64,000 nucleotides of DNA from Caviibacterium pharyngocola (GTDB lineage: Bacteria; Pseudomonadota; Gammaproteobacteria; Enterobacterales; Pasteurellaceae). Below the pieces are notes generated by a model, which saw nothing but the letters and a program-made list of their open reading frames with translations, did no database searches and had not been told where the DNA came from. Positions within the stretch are counted from its first letter, which is position 1, and the number at the start of each line of letters is the position of its first letter. Below are positions 8,929-17,849 of the stretch, piece after piece. The translations under genes were made by a program, and so were the position numbers. Location of the stretch: NCBI RefSeq assembly GCF_002795405.1, contig NZ_PHGZ01000006.1:1-64000 (forward strand). The letters run 5' to 3'.

Positions 8929-9959
8929 TACCATTGGGCGCGAATAAACGGAATAATTTCCTGTAATGCTTGATCAATATTAATCACGGTCAAATCCATT
9001 TGCACAGCTTTGTCGCGCGGCGGACAAAATGCGATATGGCGGTTCGGCTCATTAATCGGTTGCCAACGCAACGGCAGCGCCGAACGTCGGCTCGGATAAA
9101 ATCCCACGGTGGCAATATTCAACGCGCCGCTGAGGTGCAGCGGGCCGGTGGAGCCGGCGATAAACAAATCGGCGCAAGCTAAAGAATGTGCGAAATCCAC
9201 TAAGCCGTCGTTTTTATCATAAATCACCACATTCGGATGATTGACTTGTCCGGCTAATCGCTGCGCTTTTTCGCTTTCATTCGGGCCGGCGGTTAACACC
9301 ACATAGGCATCGAATTCCGCCAGTAAACCTTGAATCAACTGCGTATATTGGTCTAACGACAGATTATTCGCAGATCCGCCGGAACCGCTATGTACGAAAA
9401 TCCATTTTTTGTCCGCAGAAATATTCAGTAAACGGCTTAACATTTCTTGCTGATTTTGCACCGCACTTTGGTCAAAGGACAAATAAGGCGGTTCGGGCGA
9501 TTGCGCGGTGATATGGTGATCCTGCAAAAAACGATAGGCTAAATCCATATTGTAGGCAAATTCCGGTTTTGCCGATTGCGAGCGGCGCTGGGTCAGGCGG
9601 CGGTTATATAAAAATTGAAATAATTTCGTCGCCGGCGCCAAACGGTATGGAATCGCGCTTTTCCACGTTAGTTTGGCATTATACCAATCGGACACAAAAC
9701 TGATGACTGCATCGAATCGTTGCGCTTTGATTTCGTTAAGCACGCGATTGAATTCCGCGCGATCTTTTTTATCTTTCGCGTCGATTATCACCTGATCAAT
9801 ATAAGGACAAATTTCCGCCAACGGCGCGGTATATTGCGGAACAAGTGCGGTGATTTCGAGCATCGGATCGGATTTTTTCAACAGCGCCAAGGCAGGAAAG
9901 GAAAGCACGAAATCGCCCAATTTATCGTTACGGATTACAAGTAGTTTTCGCATAGTCAT
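8928..9959 (-). CDS. family 9 glycosyltransferase (ADP-heptose LPS heptosyltransferase-like)
   Basis: About 343 residues from the Met at 9959. Starts at 9953 (MRKLLVIRND) or 9983 are also possible, and none has a strong ribosome-binding site. The family 9 hallmark VIRNDKLGDFVLS opens the protein. The second Rossmann domain has HSGSGGSANNLSLDQY (around 190-205) and FIAGSTGPLHLSGAL (about 270-285) for the ADP-heptose donor. Such enzymes add heptose to the LPS inner core on the cytoplasmic side. Which heptose (I, II or III) is added cannot be read from the sequence. Uptake signals occur at 9460 and 9843 inside the gene and at 10000 just upstream. Confidence 0.85.
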   Translation of the reverse strand: MTMRKLLVIRNDKLGDFVLSFPALALLKKSDPMLEITALVPQYTAPLAEICPYIDQVIIDAKDKKDRAEFNRVLNEIKAQRFDAVISFVSDWYNAKLTWKSAIPYRLAPATKLFQFLYNRRLTQRRSQSAKPEFAYNMDLAYRFLQDHHITAQSPEPPYLSFDQSAVQNQQEMLSRLLNISADKKWIFVHSGSGGSANNLSLDQYTQLIQGLLAEFDAYVVLTAGPNESEKAQRLAGQVNHPNVVIYDKNDGLVDFAHSLACADLFIAGSTGPLHLSGALNIATVGFYPSRRSALPLRWQPINEPNRHIAFCPPRDKAVQMDLTVINIDQALQEIIPFIRAQW

Positions 9960-10045
9960 TTTAGTCAAAGAGAAAAATGACATTATTCTAACAAATTTAA
10001 CCGCACTTTACAGCGCAGCTTGCGGCGCCTCGGTGATTTTTTACC

Positions 10046-10073
10046 TTGCTTTTTTCATAAAAAAGAGTATAAT
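10046..10073 (+). promoter_or_regulatory. sigma-70 promoter of the rpsP operon
   Basis: A perfect TATAAT (10068-10073) lies 16 bases after TTGCTT (10046-10051). Transcription would begin near 10080, leaving a leader of about 90 bases before rpsP that contains a terminator-like hairpin. Confidence 0.7.
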
Positions 10074-10117
10074 CCACAGGCTTTTTGTCTATATACACAG
10101 AGAAAAAAGTAAGCATT

Positions 10118-10146
10118 CCCACGCCTTCGATGTGGGTTTTCTTTTC
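10118..10146 (+). terminator. leader attenuator candidate before rpsP
   Basis: CCCACG (10118-10123) pairs with TGTGGG (10131-10136), with one G-U pair, and is followed by TTTTCTTTT. The hairpin lies between the promoter and rpsP, so it would end most transcripts before the operon unless read through. Confidence 0.6.
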
Positions 10147-10169
10147 GTTTAAACATTTAGAGGAAGGTT

Positions 10170-10418
10170 ATGGTAACCATTCGTTTAACTCGTGGCGGAG
10201 CTAAAAAACGCCCATTTTATCAAATCGTTGTAGCTGACAGCCGTAGCCCGCGCGACGGTCGTTTTATCGAGCGTGTCGGTTTCTTCAACCCATTGGCGAC
10301 CGGTAATGCGGAACGCGTACGCATCAACTTAGATCGCGTAAATCACTGGGTCGGTCAAGGCGCATCTTTATCCGATCGCGTTGCAACATTGGTAAAAGAA
10401 GCTCAAAAAGCCGCATAA
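10170..10418 (+). CDS. rpsP: 30S ribosomal protein S16
   Basis: 82 residues, the same as E. coli S16. The N-terminal [20 protein letters not shown] and the [12 protein letters not shown] segment are diagnostic. S16 binds 16S rRNA early in assembly of the 30S body. AGAGGAAGG precedes the ATG as an excellent ribosome-binding site. First gene of rpsP-rimM-trmD-rplS, the standard gammaproteobacterial order linking ribosomal proteins with a 30S maturation factor and a tRNA methyltransferase. Confidence 0.99.
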   Translation: MVTIRLTRGGAKKRPFYQIVVADSRSPRDGRFIERVGFFNPLATGNAERVRINLDRVNHWVGQGASLSDRVATLVKEAQKAA

Positions 10419-10450
10419 GCGGATTTTGAACGGTTTTACAGGTGAATAAA

Positions 10451-10978
10451 ATGGAACAACAAAGAATCGAAGTCGTTGGCAAATTAGGTTCGACATACGG
10501 TATTCGCGGTTGGTTGCGTGTTTATTCATCAACGGAACAAGCCGAAAGTATCTTTGACTATCAACCTTGGTTTTTAAGAATCAAAGGGCAATGGCAACCG
10601 GCAGAATTAGAAAGCTGGAAACATCATAATCACGAATTAATCGTGAAATTAAAAAACGTGAACGAACGCGAAACCGCGCAGACATTGACTAATGTCGAAA
10701 TCGGCGTGGATTTATCCGCATTCCCGCAATTAGATGACGGCGATTACTATTGGCACGATTTAATCGGCTGCCGAGTAGTGAATTTGCAAGGTTATGAAAT
10801 GGGAACCGTGCGCGAAATGATGGAAACCGGTTCTAACGACGTATTGGTTGTACGCGCGTCGATGAAAGATGCTTTCGGAAAACAAGAACGGTTAATTCCG
10901 TTTTTGTACGAACAAGTAGTTAAAAGAGTCGATCTCACCACAAAGACTATTGAAGTGGATTGGGATGCCGGTTTCTAA
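10451..10978 (+). CDS. rimM: ribosome maturation factor RimM
   Basis: 175 residues from ATG 10451, which has AGGTGA just upstream. A GTG at 10442 is possible but lacks such a site. RimM is a cytosolic assembly factor that binds S19 and helps mature the 16S rRNA 3' domain. The N-terminal [19 protein letters not shown] is the family signature. The C-terminal half from about residue 95 ([15 protein letters not shown] onwards) is the PRC-barrel domain, with the conserved YYWHDL motif. It lies between rpsP and trmD in the conserved operon. Confidence 0.98.
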   Translation: MEQQRIEVVGKLGSTYGIRGWLRVYSSTEQAESIFDYQPWFLRIKGQWQPAELESWKHHNHELIVKLKNVNERETAQTLTNVEIGVDLSAFPQLDDGDYYWHDLIGCRVVNLQGYEMGTVREMMETGSNDVLVVRASMKDAFGKQERLIPFLYEQVVKRVDLTTKTIEVDWDAGF

Positions 10979-11033
10979 CCTCAGGTATGTCGTGCGGCTT
11001 TTGCAGTAACATTTTGACACAAAGGTAATAAAA

Positions 11034-11780
11034 ATGTGGATTGGGATTATTAGTCTTTTCCCGGAAATGTTCAAAGCTGTCACGGAATTCGGGGTAACGG
11101 GACGAGCCGTTAAACAAAATCTTCTGCAAGTTCAATGTTGGAATCCGCGCGATTTCACCTTTGACAAACATAAAACCGTGGACGACCGTCCTTATGGCGG
11201 CGGACCGGGAATGTTAATGATGGTGCAGCCTTTGCGCGACGCCATCCGTGCGGCGAAAGCCGCGGCGGGAGAAGGTGTGAAAGTCATTTATCTTTCACCG
11301 CAAGGACGTAAATTGGAACAAGCCGGCGTAACGGAACTCGCACAAAATCAAAAAATGATTTTAGTCTGCGGACGTTATGAAGGCATTGACGAACGATTGA
11401 TTCAAACTGAAATCGATGAAGAATGGTCAATCGGCGATTACGTTCTCACCGGCGGGGAATTGCCGGCAATGACATTAATTGATGCCGTTGCACGATTTAT
11501 TCCCGGCGTATTGGGTAAACAAGCCTCCGCGCAAGAGGATTCTTTTGCGGAAGGATTATTGGATTGTCCGCATTATACGCGACCGGAAAGTTTAGACGGT
11601 TTAATCGTACCGCCCGTGCTGATGTCGGGAAATCACGAAGAAATTCGCAAATGGCGCTTGAAAAAATCGCTGGAACGAACGTGGTTACGACGCCCTGAGC
11701 TATTGGAAAGCCTAGCTCTGACTGACGAACAAAAGAAACTGTTAAGGTTAATTCAAACCGAACACAGTGTAATCAGTTAA
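11034..11780 (+). CDS. trmD: tRNA (guanine-N1-)-methyltransferase
   Basis: 248 residues (E. coli 255). TrmD methylates G37 of tRNAs with a G at position 36, which prevents +1 frameshifting. The SPOUT trefoil-knot motifs are visible: [13 protein letters not shown] (about 112-124) and [19 protein letters not shown] (about 133-151). The N-terminal [11 protein letters not shown] binds S-adenosylmethionine and tRNA. It follows rimM by 55 bases and precedes rplS by 29. The TAAAAATG start region has AAGGTAAT as ribosome-binding site. Confidence 0.99.
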   Translation: MWIGIISLFPEMFKAVTEFGVTGRAVKQNLLQVQCWNPRDFTFDKHKTVDDRPYGGGPGMLMMVQPLRDAIRAAKAAAGEGVKVIYLSPQGRKLEQAGVTELAQNQKMILVCGRYEGIDERLIQTEIDEEWSIGDYVLTGGELPAMTLIDAVARFIPGVLGKQASAQEDSFAEGLLDCPHYTRPESLDGLIVPPVLMSGNHEEIRKWRLKKSLERTWLRRPELLESLALTDEQKKLLRLIQTEHSVIS

Positions 11781-11809
11781 CTCTAGGATTAATTTAAAAG
11801 GTTATTATT

Positions 11810-12160
11810 ATGAGTAACATCATTAAACAAATCGAACAAGAACAGTTAAAACAAAACGTACCTAGCTTCCGCCCGGGTGATACTTTAGAAGTTAAAGTAT
11901 GGGTAGTTGAAGGTAGCAAACGTCGTCTGCAAGCATTCGAAGGCGTGGTTATCGCAATTCGTAACCGCGGCTTGCACAGTGCTTTCACATTGCGTAAAGT
12001 ATCTAACGGTGTAGGCGTTGAGCGTGTATTCCAAACTCACTCACCGGCAGTTGACAGCATTGCGGTTAAACGTAAAGGTGCGGTACGTAAAGCGAAACTT
12101 TACTACTTACGTGAGCGTAGCGGTAAATCTGCACGTATCAAAGAACGTCTTGGCGAATAA
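11810..12160 (+). CDS. rplS: 50S ribosomal protein L19
   Basis: 116 residues, as in E. coli (115). L19 sits at the 30S-50S interface near the bridge with 16S rRNA. The start [14 protein letters not shown], the [15 protein letters not shown] segment and [12 protein letters not shown] are conserved. Last gene of the rpsP operon; an intrinsic terminator begins 15 bases after the stop. Confidence 0.99.
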   Translation: MSNIIKQIEQEQLKQNVPSFRPGDTLEVKVWVVEGSKRRLQAFEGVVIAIRNRGLHSAFTLRKVSNGVGVERVFQTHSPAVDSIAVKRKGAVRKAKLYYLRERSGKSARIKERLGE

Positions 12161-12174
12161 TTTATCGCAAATCG

Positions 12175-12202
12175 AAAAGGCTTGGGTATCTAAGCCTTTT
12201 TT
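12175..12202 (+). terminator. rpsP-rplS operon terminator
   Basis: AAAAGGCTT (12175-12183) pairs with AAGCCTTTT starting at 12192, followed by TT, a classic intrinsic terminator directly after rplS. Confidence 0.85.
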
Positions 12203-12225
12203 ATGACGAAATTTTCATAAAAAAT

Positions 12226-12257
12226 ACCGCACTTTTTAAAAGTGCGGTGGTTTTTTT
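12226..12257. terminator. inverted uptake-signal pair, terminator between rplS and pnuC
   Basis: ACCGCACTTTT (12226-12236) and AAAAGTGCGGT (12238-12248) form an 11-bp palindrome with T-runs on both sides. On the minus strand it lies downstream of the pnuC stop and ends that transcript; on the plus strand it backs up the rplS terminator. Confidence 0.8.
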
Positions 12258-12264
12258 AAGAAAT

Positions 12265-12951
12265 TTATACGGTGGTTTTCGCCAGTTTCGACCAGTTGTA
12301 ATAACCGTAAAGGGAGTTGAGCAAATATGCGCCGTACATTAAATACATTGCCGGTGTTTCCGCCCAAAGCACGATGGATAAAACGTTGATTACAATCCAA
12401 AGAATCCATTGTTCGCTATAACGCAAGATCATTAATAATTGCGCAGCGATAACTAACACCGTCGTCACACCGTCCAAGCCGATAGAATTACCGTCGGTGG
12501 TTTTTAAAATGCTGATAAAGGCAAAGGAACCGATGACCACGGCGGCAATCAGAACCGCCCAACCTTTTACCGAAAGGAATTTCGCAATTACGGTTTCGTT
12601 TTCGCTATTTGCATTGCGCATATTTTCTTTCCATAAGAAATAGCCGATAAATTGCGCCGGAATATACACATATAAAGTGGTGGTCATTTCGCCATAAAAT
12701 TTATTGTCTAACGAAACGTAAAAATAGCTGTAAGCGAAGATTAAGCCGAAGAAATAGTTACTGATTTTCCCTTTGCCCACAAACACCACGCATAAAATTC
12801 CCGAAATACCGGCAATAACTTCTAAAACGGAAACCGGATCTTGCACATAGGCAAAAATTTGCGCCGCGAGGAAAATAAACAACCAAATCACTTCGAAAGG
12901 TTTCCAGCCGCCGAAGAATTCGTTTTTGAGTTGGGTTAAACTGAGGTTCAT
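12265..12951 (-). CDS. pnuC: nicotinamide riboside transporter PnuC
   Basis: 228 residues with about seven hydrophobic helices, the size of PnuC (H. influenzae and E. coli about 225-240). PnuC carries nicotinamide riboside across the inner membrane for NAD synthesis. Conserved segments: FEVIWLFIF near the start, GVLCVV-like residues near 53, and NKFYGEMTTTLYVYIPAQFIGY around 80-100. Near the C-terminus the pattern WIVINVLSIVLWAETPAMYLMYGAYL is typical. AAGGACGG precedes the ATG. In V-factor-dependent Pasteurellaceae this transporter is central to scavenging NAD precursors; whether this organism needs V factor cannot be judged here. Divergent from rapA. Confidence 0.93.
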   Translation of the reverse strand: MNLSLTQLKNEFFGGWKPFEVIWLFIFLAAQIFAYVQDPVSVLEVIAGISGILCVVFVGKGKISNYFFGLIFAYSYFYVSLDNKFYGEMTTTLYVYIPAQFIGYFLWKENMRNANSENETVIAKFLSVKGWAVLIAAVVIGSFAFISILKTTDGNSIGLDGVTTVLVIAAQLLMILRYSEQWILWIVINVLSIVLWAETPAMYLMYGAYLLNSLYGYYNWSKLAKTTV

Positions 12952-13048
12952 AATACCGTCCTTAATTTAAAAATAAAATCGAGCCGATTTTTGCACCGCA
13001 CTTTTAAAAAGTCAAGTAAAAGCTACATTTTTGGCTTATTTCTTTATT

Positions 13049-13076
13049 TTGACGGTAAAATTGTAGTATATATTTT
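13049..13076 (+). promoter_or_regulatory. candidate promoter of rapA
   Basis: TTGACG (13049-13054) and TATTTT (13071-13076) are separated by 16 bases in an AT-rich stretch, 75 bases before the rapA start. An overlapping TATATT (13069-13074) gives a shorter spacer. Confidence 0.4.
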
Positions 13077-13150
13077 CATATCTTTTTTAGCCCAAGATCG
13101 TTAAAATAGCCGCCCGTTTTATTGTTAATGAAGTAAAGAAAAGAGAAGTT

Positions 13151-16054
13151 ATGTCGTTTGCAGTCGGTCAACGTTGGATCAGTGAAAGTGAAAATAATCT
13201 GGGTTTGGGTATTATTACTGCGCGGGATAACCGCACGGTGACGATCACCTTTCCCGCTTCGGAAGAAGTGCGTATTTACGCGCTTGCCGGTGCGCCTTTG
13301 ATACGCGTGGCGTTTCAAATCGGCGATCAGATTACCCATCAAACCGGCTGGCAAGGACAAGTGCTCGATGTAACGGAAAAAAACGAGCTGCTTTTTTATT
13401 GGGTTCGCCGTAACGATAACGCCGAAGAATGTCTTGTGCGTGAAATCGAGCTTAACGCGCAAATCACCTTCAGTAAACCACAAGAACGCTTATTTAGCGC
13501 GCAGCTTGATCGTAATGATCACTTTGCCTTGCGTTATCAAACCTTGTGTCATCAACAGGCGCAATTTCAATCGTCGTTACGCGGCTTGCGCGGCACGCGG
13601 GCGAGTTTAATTCCGCATCAACTTTATATCGCGCAAGAAGTCGGGAATCGCGTGGCGCCGCGCGTGCTGCTTGCCGATGAAGTCGGTTTGGGCAAAACTA
13701 TTGAAGCGGGAATGATTTTGCAGCAACAGCTTTTTTCCGAACGGGTGGAACGCGCACTGATTTTGGTACCGGAAAATTTACAACATCAATGGCTGGTGGA
13801 AATGTTGCGGCGATTTAATTTGCCCTTCGCCTTATTTGATGAAGAACGCTGCGCGGATTTCGACCAAACGGAAAACCGATCGGCGGAAAATCCGTTCCAT
13901 TCCGAATCCTTGATTCTTTGTTCGATAGATTGGCTGCTTGCACAACCGCATCGCGCCGCGCAGTTGGATGAAGCGGAATTTGATTTATTGATCGTCGATG
14001 AAGCGCATCACTTGGAATGGTCGCCGACGGGCGCAAGCGACGCCTATCGACTGGTCGAACGCCTAAGTCGCCGTATCGCCGCCGTGTTATTGCTCACCGC
14101 CACGCCGGAACAACTCAGCGAAGAAAGCCATTTCGCACGTTTAAGCCTGTTGGATCCTGCGCGGTTTTATGATTACGACGCTTTTGTGCAGGAACAGCGG
14201 CAATATCGTCCGGTTGCCGAAGCGGTGCAAAGTTTACTGGCGGACAAGCCGCTAAGTCGAGAAGAACAAAATCATTTAACGGAATTATTATCGGAACAGG
14301 ATATCGAACCGAGCTTAAAGGTGATTCAATCGCAAGCGGATGACGCGCTTCGTCGGCAAGCGCGGCAAAGTTTAATCGGCGATTTAATCGATCGCCACGG
14401 CACGGGACGTTTATTGTTCCGCAACACAAGACAAAGTGTCAAAGGCTTTCCGCAGCGCGTTTATCATCAAATTAATCTGCCGTTGCCGGCACAATATGCC
14501 AATGCGTTGAATGTGTTGGCACGTTTCGGTGAATTGGAAACGGCGGAACAGTTTTATCCGGAACAGCTGTTTCAGCGCTTAAATCCGCAAGCAAATTGGT
14601 GGGATTTCGATCCGCGCATTACTTGGTTGCTGGATTTTTTACTCCGCTATGCTGATGAAAAAATTCTGCTGATTTGTCATCAAGCGGAAACGGTGGTTCA
14701 ACTGGAACGTATTTTGCGCGAAAAAGACGCGGTGCGTTGCGCGGTGTTTCACGAACGAATGTCGATTGTCGAACGCGATCGGGCGGCGGCGTATTTTGCT
14801 CAACAAGAAGGCGGTGCGCAGGTTTTATTGAGTTCAAGTATCGGTTCGGAAGGACGAAATTTCCAATTCGCTTGCCGTTTAGTGCTGTTTAATTTGCCGG
14901 ATAATCCCGATTTGTTGGAACAATGTATCGGGCGGCTGGATCGTATCGGGCAGCAGCGCGATATTCAAATTTATGCGCCTTGTTTCACCGACACGCCTGC
15001 CGCGCGCTTGGCGCAATGGTATCACGACGGCTTAAACGCTTTTGAAGAAACTTGTCCGATGGGCGCGACCTTGTTTGCAAAGTGCGGTGAAAAATTGCAG
15101 TATTTTTTACAAAATCCCACCGCACTTGAAGAATTCGATGTCTTTATTCGTCGCACGCGCGAGGAGCGTCAAGGTTTAAAAACCTTATTGGAATCCGGTC
15201 GTGATCGTTTGTTGGAACTAAATTCCAACGGCGGCGAGCGGGCGGAAAGCTTAGCGCAGCGTATCGCCGAAACGGACTGTGAATCACAACTGATTGATTT
15301 TGCGTTGAATTTATTCGATATTATCGGTTTCGAACAAGAAGATTCGGGCGAGAAAACCATTGTGCTACATCCGACGGGAACAATGTTGATCCCGAATTTT
15401 CCGGGCGTGAAAGAGGAGGGCGTTACCGTCACCTTCGATCGCCGCTTGGCGCTTGCCAGAGAAGACATCGAGTTTCTTACTTGGGATCACCCGATGATTC
15501 GTCACGGCATCGATTTGATCGCATCGGGCGAGTTGGGCAAAAGTGCGGTGGCTTTTTTACTGAATAATGCCTTGCCGGCGGGAACATTGTTGCTGGAAAC
15601 GATTTTTATTGTAGAAACGCAAGCGCCGAAAGGATTACAATTAAACCGATTTTTACCGCCGACGCCGATTCGCTTGCTGTTGGATGCCAAAGGCAACGAT
15701 TTGGCGCCGCAAGTGTCTTTCGCCAAGCTGCAAAAACAACTCAAACCTATGGGTAAAAGCACCGGCAATCAAGTGGTGAAAATGTTACGTCCGCAAATCG
15801 AAAGTTTGATTCGCACGGCGGAACAAAAAGCGAAAAAGGCGTCGAATACGGTGATCAAACAAGCGCAGCGGGTGGCGGACGAAGCCTTAACGGCAGAATG
15901 GAACCGGCTGACGGCGTTGCGCGCGGTGAATCCGGCGATTCGTCCGGATGAAATCGAAATGCTGGCAACGCAACGCGAACAAGCTTTAACAGCGATCCGG
16001 CAGGCGACGTGGCGATTGGATTGCTTACGCGTGATCGTCAGCAATAAATCCTAA
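13151..16054 (+). CDS. rapA: RNA polymerase-associated protein RapA
   Basis: 967 residues (E. coli 968). RapA is a SWI2/SNF2-family ATPase that binds RNA polymerase and helps recycle it after termination. N-terminal Tudor-like domains occupy about residues 1-110. Helicase motif I is [10 protein letters not shown] (about 174-183), motif II is VDEAHH, motif III is LLTATPEQ, and motif VI is [15 protein letters not shown]. The C-terminal third is the RapA-specific spacer and long helix. It is followed 25 bases later by rluA, an order also found in enterics. Four uptake signals are near or in this gene (15079, 15119, 15539 inside; 12995 upstream). Confidence 0.98.
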   Translation: MSFAVGQRWISESENNLGLGIITARDNRTVTITFPASEEVRIYALAGAPLIRVAFQIGDQITHQTGWQGQVLDVTEKNELLFYWVRRNDNAEECLVREIELNAQITFSKPQERLFSAQLDRNDHFALRYQTLCHQQAQFQSSLRGLRGTRASLIPHQLYIAQEVGNRVAPRVLLADEVGLGKTIEAGMILQQQLFSERVERALILVPENLQHQWLVEMLRRFNLPFALFDEERCADFDQTENRSAENPFHSESLILCSIDWLLAQPHRAAQLDEAEFDLLIVDEAHHLEWSPTGASDAYRLVERLSRRIAAVLLLTATPEQLSEESHFARLSLLDPARFYDYDAFVQEQRQYRPVAEAVQSLLADKPLSREEQNHLTELLSEQDIEPSLKVIQSQADDALRRQARQSLIGDLIDRHGTGRLLFRNTRQSVKGFPQRVYHQINLPLPAQYANALNVLARFGELETAEQFYPEQLFQRLNPQANWWDFDPRITWLLDFLLRYADEKILLICHQAETVVQLERILREKDAVRCAVFHERMSIVERDRAAAYFAQQEGGAQVLLSSSIGSEGRNFQFACRLVLFNLPDNPDLLEQCIGRLDRIGQQRDIQIYAPCFTDTPAARLAQWYHDGLNAFEETCPMGATLFAKCGEKLQYFLQNPTALEEFDVFIRRTREERQGLKTLLESGRDRLLELNSNGGERAESLAQRIAETDCESQLIDFALNLFDIIGFEQEDSGEKTIVLHPTGTMLIPNFPGVKEEGVTVTFDRRLALAREDIEFLTWDHPMIRHGIDLIASGELGKSAVAFLLNNALPAGTLLLETIFIVETQAPKGLQLNRFLPPTPIRLLLDAKGNDLAPQVSFAKLQKQLKPMGKSTGNQVVKMLRPQIESLIRTAEQKAKKASNTVIKQAQRVADEALTAEWNRLTALRAVNPAIRPDEIEMLATQREQALTAIRQATWRLDCLRVIVSNKS

Positions 16055-16078
16055 CAATTTGATAAAAAAGAGAAAATA

Positions 16079-16738
16079 ATGGCGTTAATCGAATATAATC
16101 CGCCGACGGAACCTTGGCTGGATATTATTTATCGCGATGATCATATCTTGTTGGTCAATAAACCGAGCGGTTTGCTTTCCGTACCCGGCAACCAGCCGCA
16201 ATATTATGACAGCGCAATGTCGCGGGTGAAGGAAAAATACGGTTTTTGCGAACCGGCACACCGACTGGATATGGCGACCAGCGGCATTTTGTTGTTCGCG
16301 ATGAGTAAATTGGCGGATAAAGAATTAAAACGTCAATTCCGCGAACGCGAACCGAAAAAAAGCTATCAAGCGTTGGTTTGGGGGCATTTGGAGCAGGATT
16401 GCGGCACGGTGGATTTACCGTTGATTTGCGATTGGGAAAATCGCCCGCGGCAGAAAATTTGTTTCGAAACGGGTAAAAGTGCGGTGACAAATTATGAAGT
16501 TTTGCAACGCTTGCCGAATAACACCACGCGCGTGAATTTAATGCCGATTACCGGACGTTCGCACCAGTTGCGATTGCATATGTTAGCCTTGGGACACCCG
16601 ATTTTAGGCGATAAATTTTATGCGTCGCCATTGGCAAAAAGTTTGTCGCCGCGCTTGTGTTTACACGCCCAAAGCTTGCAAATCGCCCATCCGCAAAGCG
16701 GTGAAATTTTACATTTCGAGTGTGCACCGGAATTCTAG
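16079..16738 (+). CDS. rluA: dual-specificity pseudouridine synthase RluA
   Basis: 219 residues (E. coli 219). RluA makes pseudouridine 746 in 23S rRNA and 32 in several tRNAs. HRLDMATSG (about 61-69) contains the catalytic Asp of the RluA/RsuA family. INKPSGLLSVPG-like residues at 22-34 and PITGRSHQLRLHM near 158-170 are further family motifs. It lacks an S4 domain, unlike RluD (which is also present at the right end of the window), which supports the RluA call. An uptake signal lies at 16475. Confidence 0.96.
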   Translation: MALIEYNPPTEPWLDIIYRDDHILLVNKPSGLLSVPGNQPQYYDSAMSRVKEKYGFCEPAHRLDMATSGILLFAMSKLADKELKRQFREREPKKSYQALVWGHLEQDCGTVDLPLICDWENRPRQKICFETGKSAVTNYEVLQRLPNNTTRVNLMPITGRSHQLRLHMLALGHPILGDKFYASPLAKSLSPRLCLHAQSLQIAHPQSGEILHFECAPEF

Positions 16739-16834
16739 GCGCTGACACAAACGAGAAAAATCGCGTAATAATAGTGAGAATTGTCCGTCGGAATGTTACA
16801 ATTCCGCACAAATTAAACACAAAGAGATAACATT

Positions 16835-17404
16835 ATGGCACGTCAAAAGAAAACCCGCCGAATCACCGATATTATGCCCGCTCGCAAGGCGGATAAGCGC
16901 GCCGAGCCGCCGAAAAGCCGCAACGGGCGCAAACCGACGCGTTACGAATTGGACGAAAAAGCGCGTGAAGAAAAAAGAAAGAAAAAACACAAAGGTTTAG
17001 CTTCCGGATCGCGTCACAGCGCAGTGGATAATCAGCAAAACGCCGTGCAAAAAACGGTGAAAGATCCGCGAATCGGTAGCCGTAAAAAAGTGCCGTTGGT
17101 GGTGGAATTTGTCAACAAACCGGAAAAAGGTTTGACCATTCCGCCGGTGCAGCCGCAAGAAAACGTGAAAGCGCGCGATCCGATGTTGGAATTGGAACAA
17201 TTAGAAAACAACGAATGTTTGAATCAATTATTGGACGAATTGGATGCCGGTAAAAAACTCAGCGCGGAAGATCAACGATTCGTGGACGATTGTCTGGCGC
17301 GTATCGCCGAACTAATGGACGAACTCGGTATTAAAGACGACGAAGAAAACGAGGAAGATTTATACCGCACTTTTGAAACAATCGATATTAATCAATTCAG
17401 ATAA
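16835..17404 (+). CDS. yihI: Der GTPase-activating protein YihI
   Basis: 189 residues. YihI stimulates GTP hydrolysis by the ribosome-assembly GTPase Der (EngA). The N-terminal half is very basic and low-complexity ([18 protein letters not shown], then [13 protein letters not shown]), as in the family. The C-terminal part from about residue 110 is acidic and helical, with [18 protein letters not shown], the region known to contact Der. It is followed three bases later by the DUF2489 gene and then hemN, a grouping seen in other gammaproteobacteria. AAAGAGATA precedes the ATG. Confidence 0.92.
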   Translation: MARQKKTRRITDIMPARKADKRAEPPKSRNGRKPTRYELDEKAREEKRKKKHKGLASGSRHSAVDNQQNAVQKTVKDPRIGSRKKVPLVVEFVNKPEKGLTIPPVQPQENVKARDPMLELEQLENNECLNQLLDELDAGKKLSAEDQRFVDDCLARIAELMDELGIKDDEENEEDLYRTFETIDINQFR

Positions 17405-17407
17405 ATT

Positions 17408-17839
17408 ATGTGGACCACCGTATTATTGCTCCTCGGCGCGGGCATTATCGCCGCATTAGCCGGCTATGCCGTATATTTGTTGCTTGCGTTGCAAAAGCAG
17501 AAACTGGCGTTTCGTCAACTGCGCGCCGCGCGTGAAAAACGCCTCAAAGAGAGTATTGTGATTATCGCCAAAGCAATGCAAAATGGCGATTGCAATCATT
17601 CCGAAGGCGTATTGCGTTTAAAAATGTTGTTGGATCCGTTGGGTAAATCCTTGAAAAACTATACCTCAATGTTTGAATTATACGGCGTGGTGGCGGATAT
17701 GCCGACCCACGAAGCGCATCGAAATTTGAAAAATAACGAGCGTATGCGCTTGGATTTACAACGGGAAAGCGCGGAAGCCGAGTTAGAAGAAAAAATAATG
17801 TCGGAAGTACGTCAATTATTAGTGGATATGGAAAAGTAG
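17408..17839 (+). CDS. DUF2489 family membrane-anchored protein
   Basis: 143 residues. One N-terminal hydrophobic helix (residues 3-28) is followed by a charged helical domain containing RLKESIVIIAKAMQNGDCNHSEG, the recognisable DUF2489 pattern. It is probably anchored in the inner membrane with the domain in the cytosol. No biochemical role is established for the family. It lies three bases after yihI and ten before hemN, so it is in one operon with both. Its conservation next to yihI hints at a link with ribosome assembly or haem synthesis, but this is only context. Confidence 0.85.
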   Translation: MWTTVLLLLGAGIIAALAGYAVYLLLALQKQKLAFRQLRAAREKRLKESIVIIAKAMQNGDCNHSEGVLRLKMLLDPLGKSLKNYTSMFELYGVVADMPTHEAHRNLKNNERMRLDLQRESAEAELEEKIMSEVRQLLVDMEK

Positions 17840-17849
17840 GGGGAAGGTA

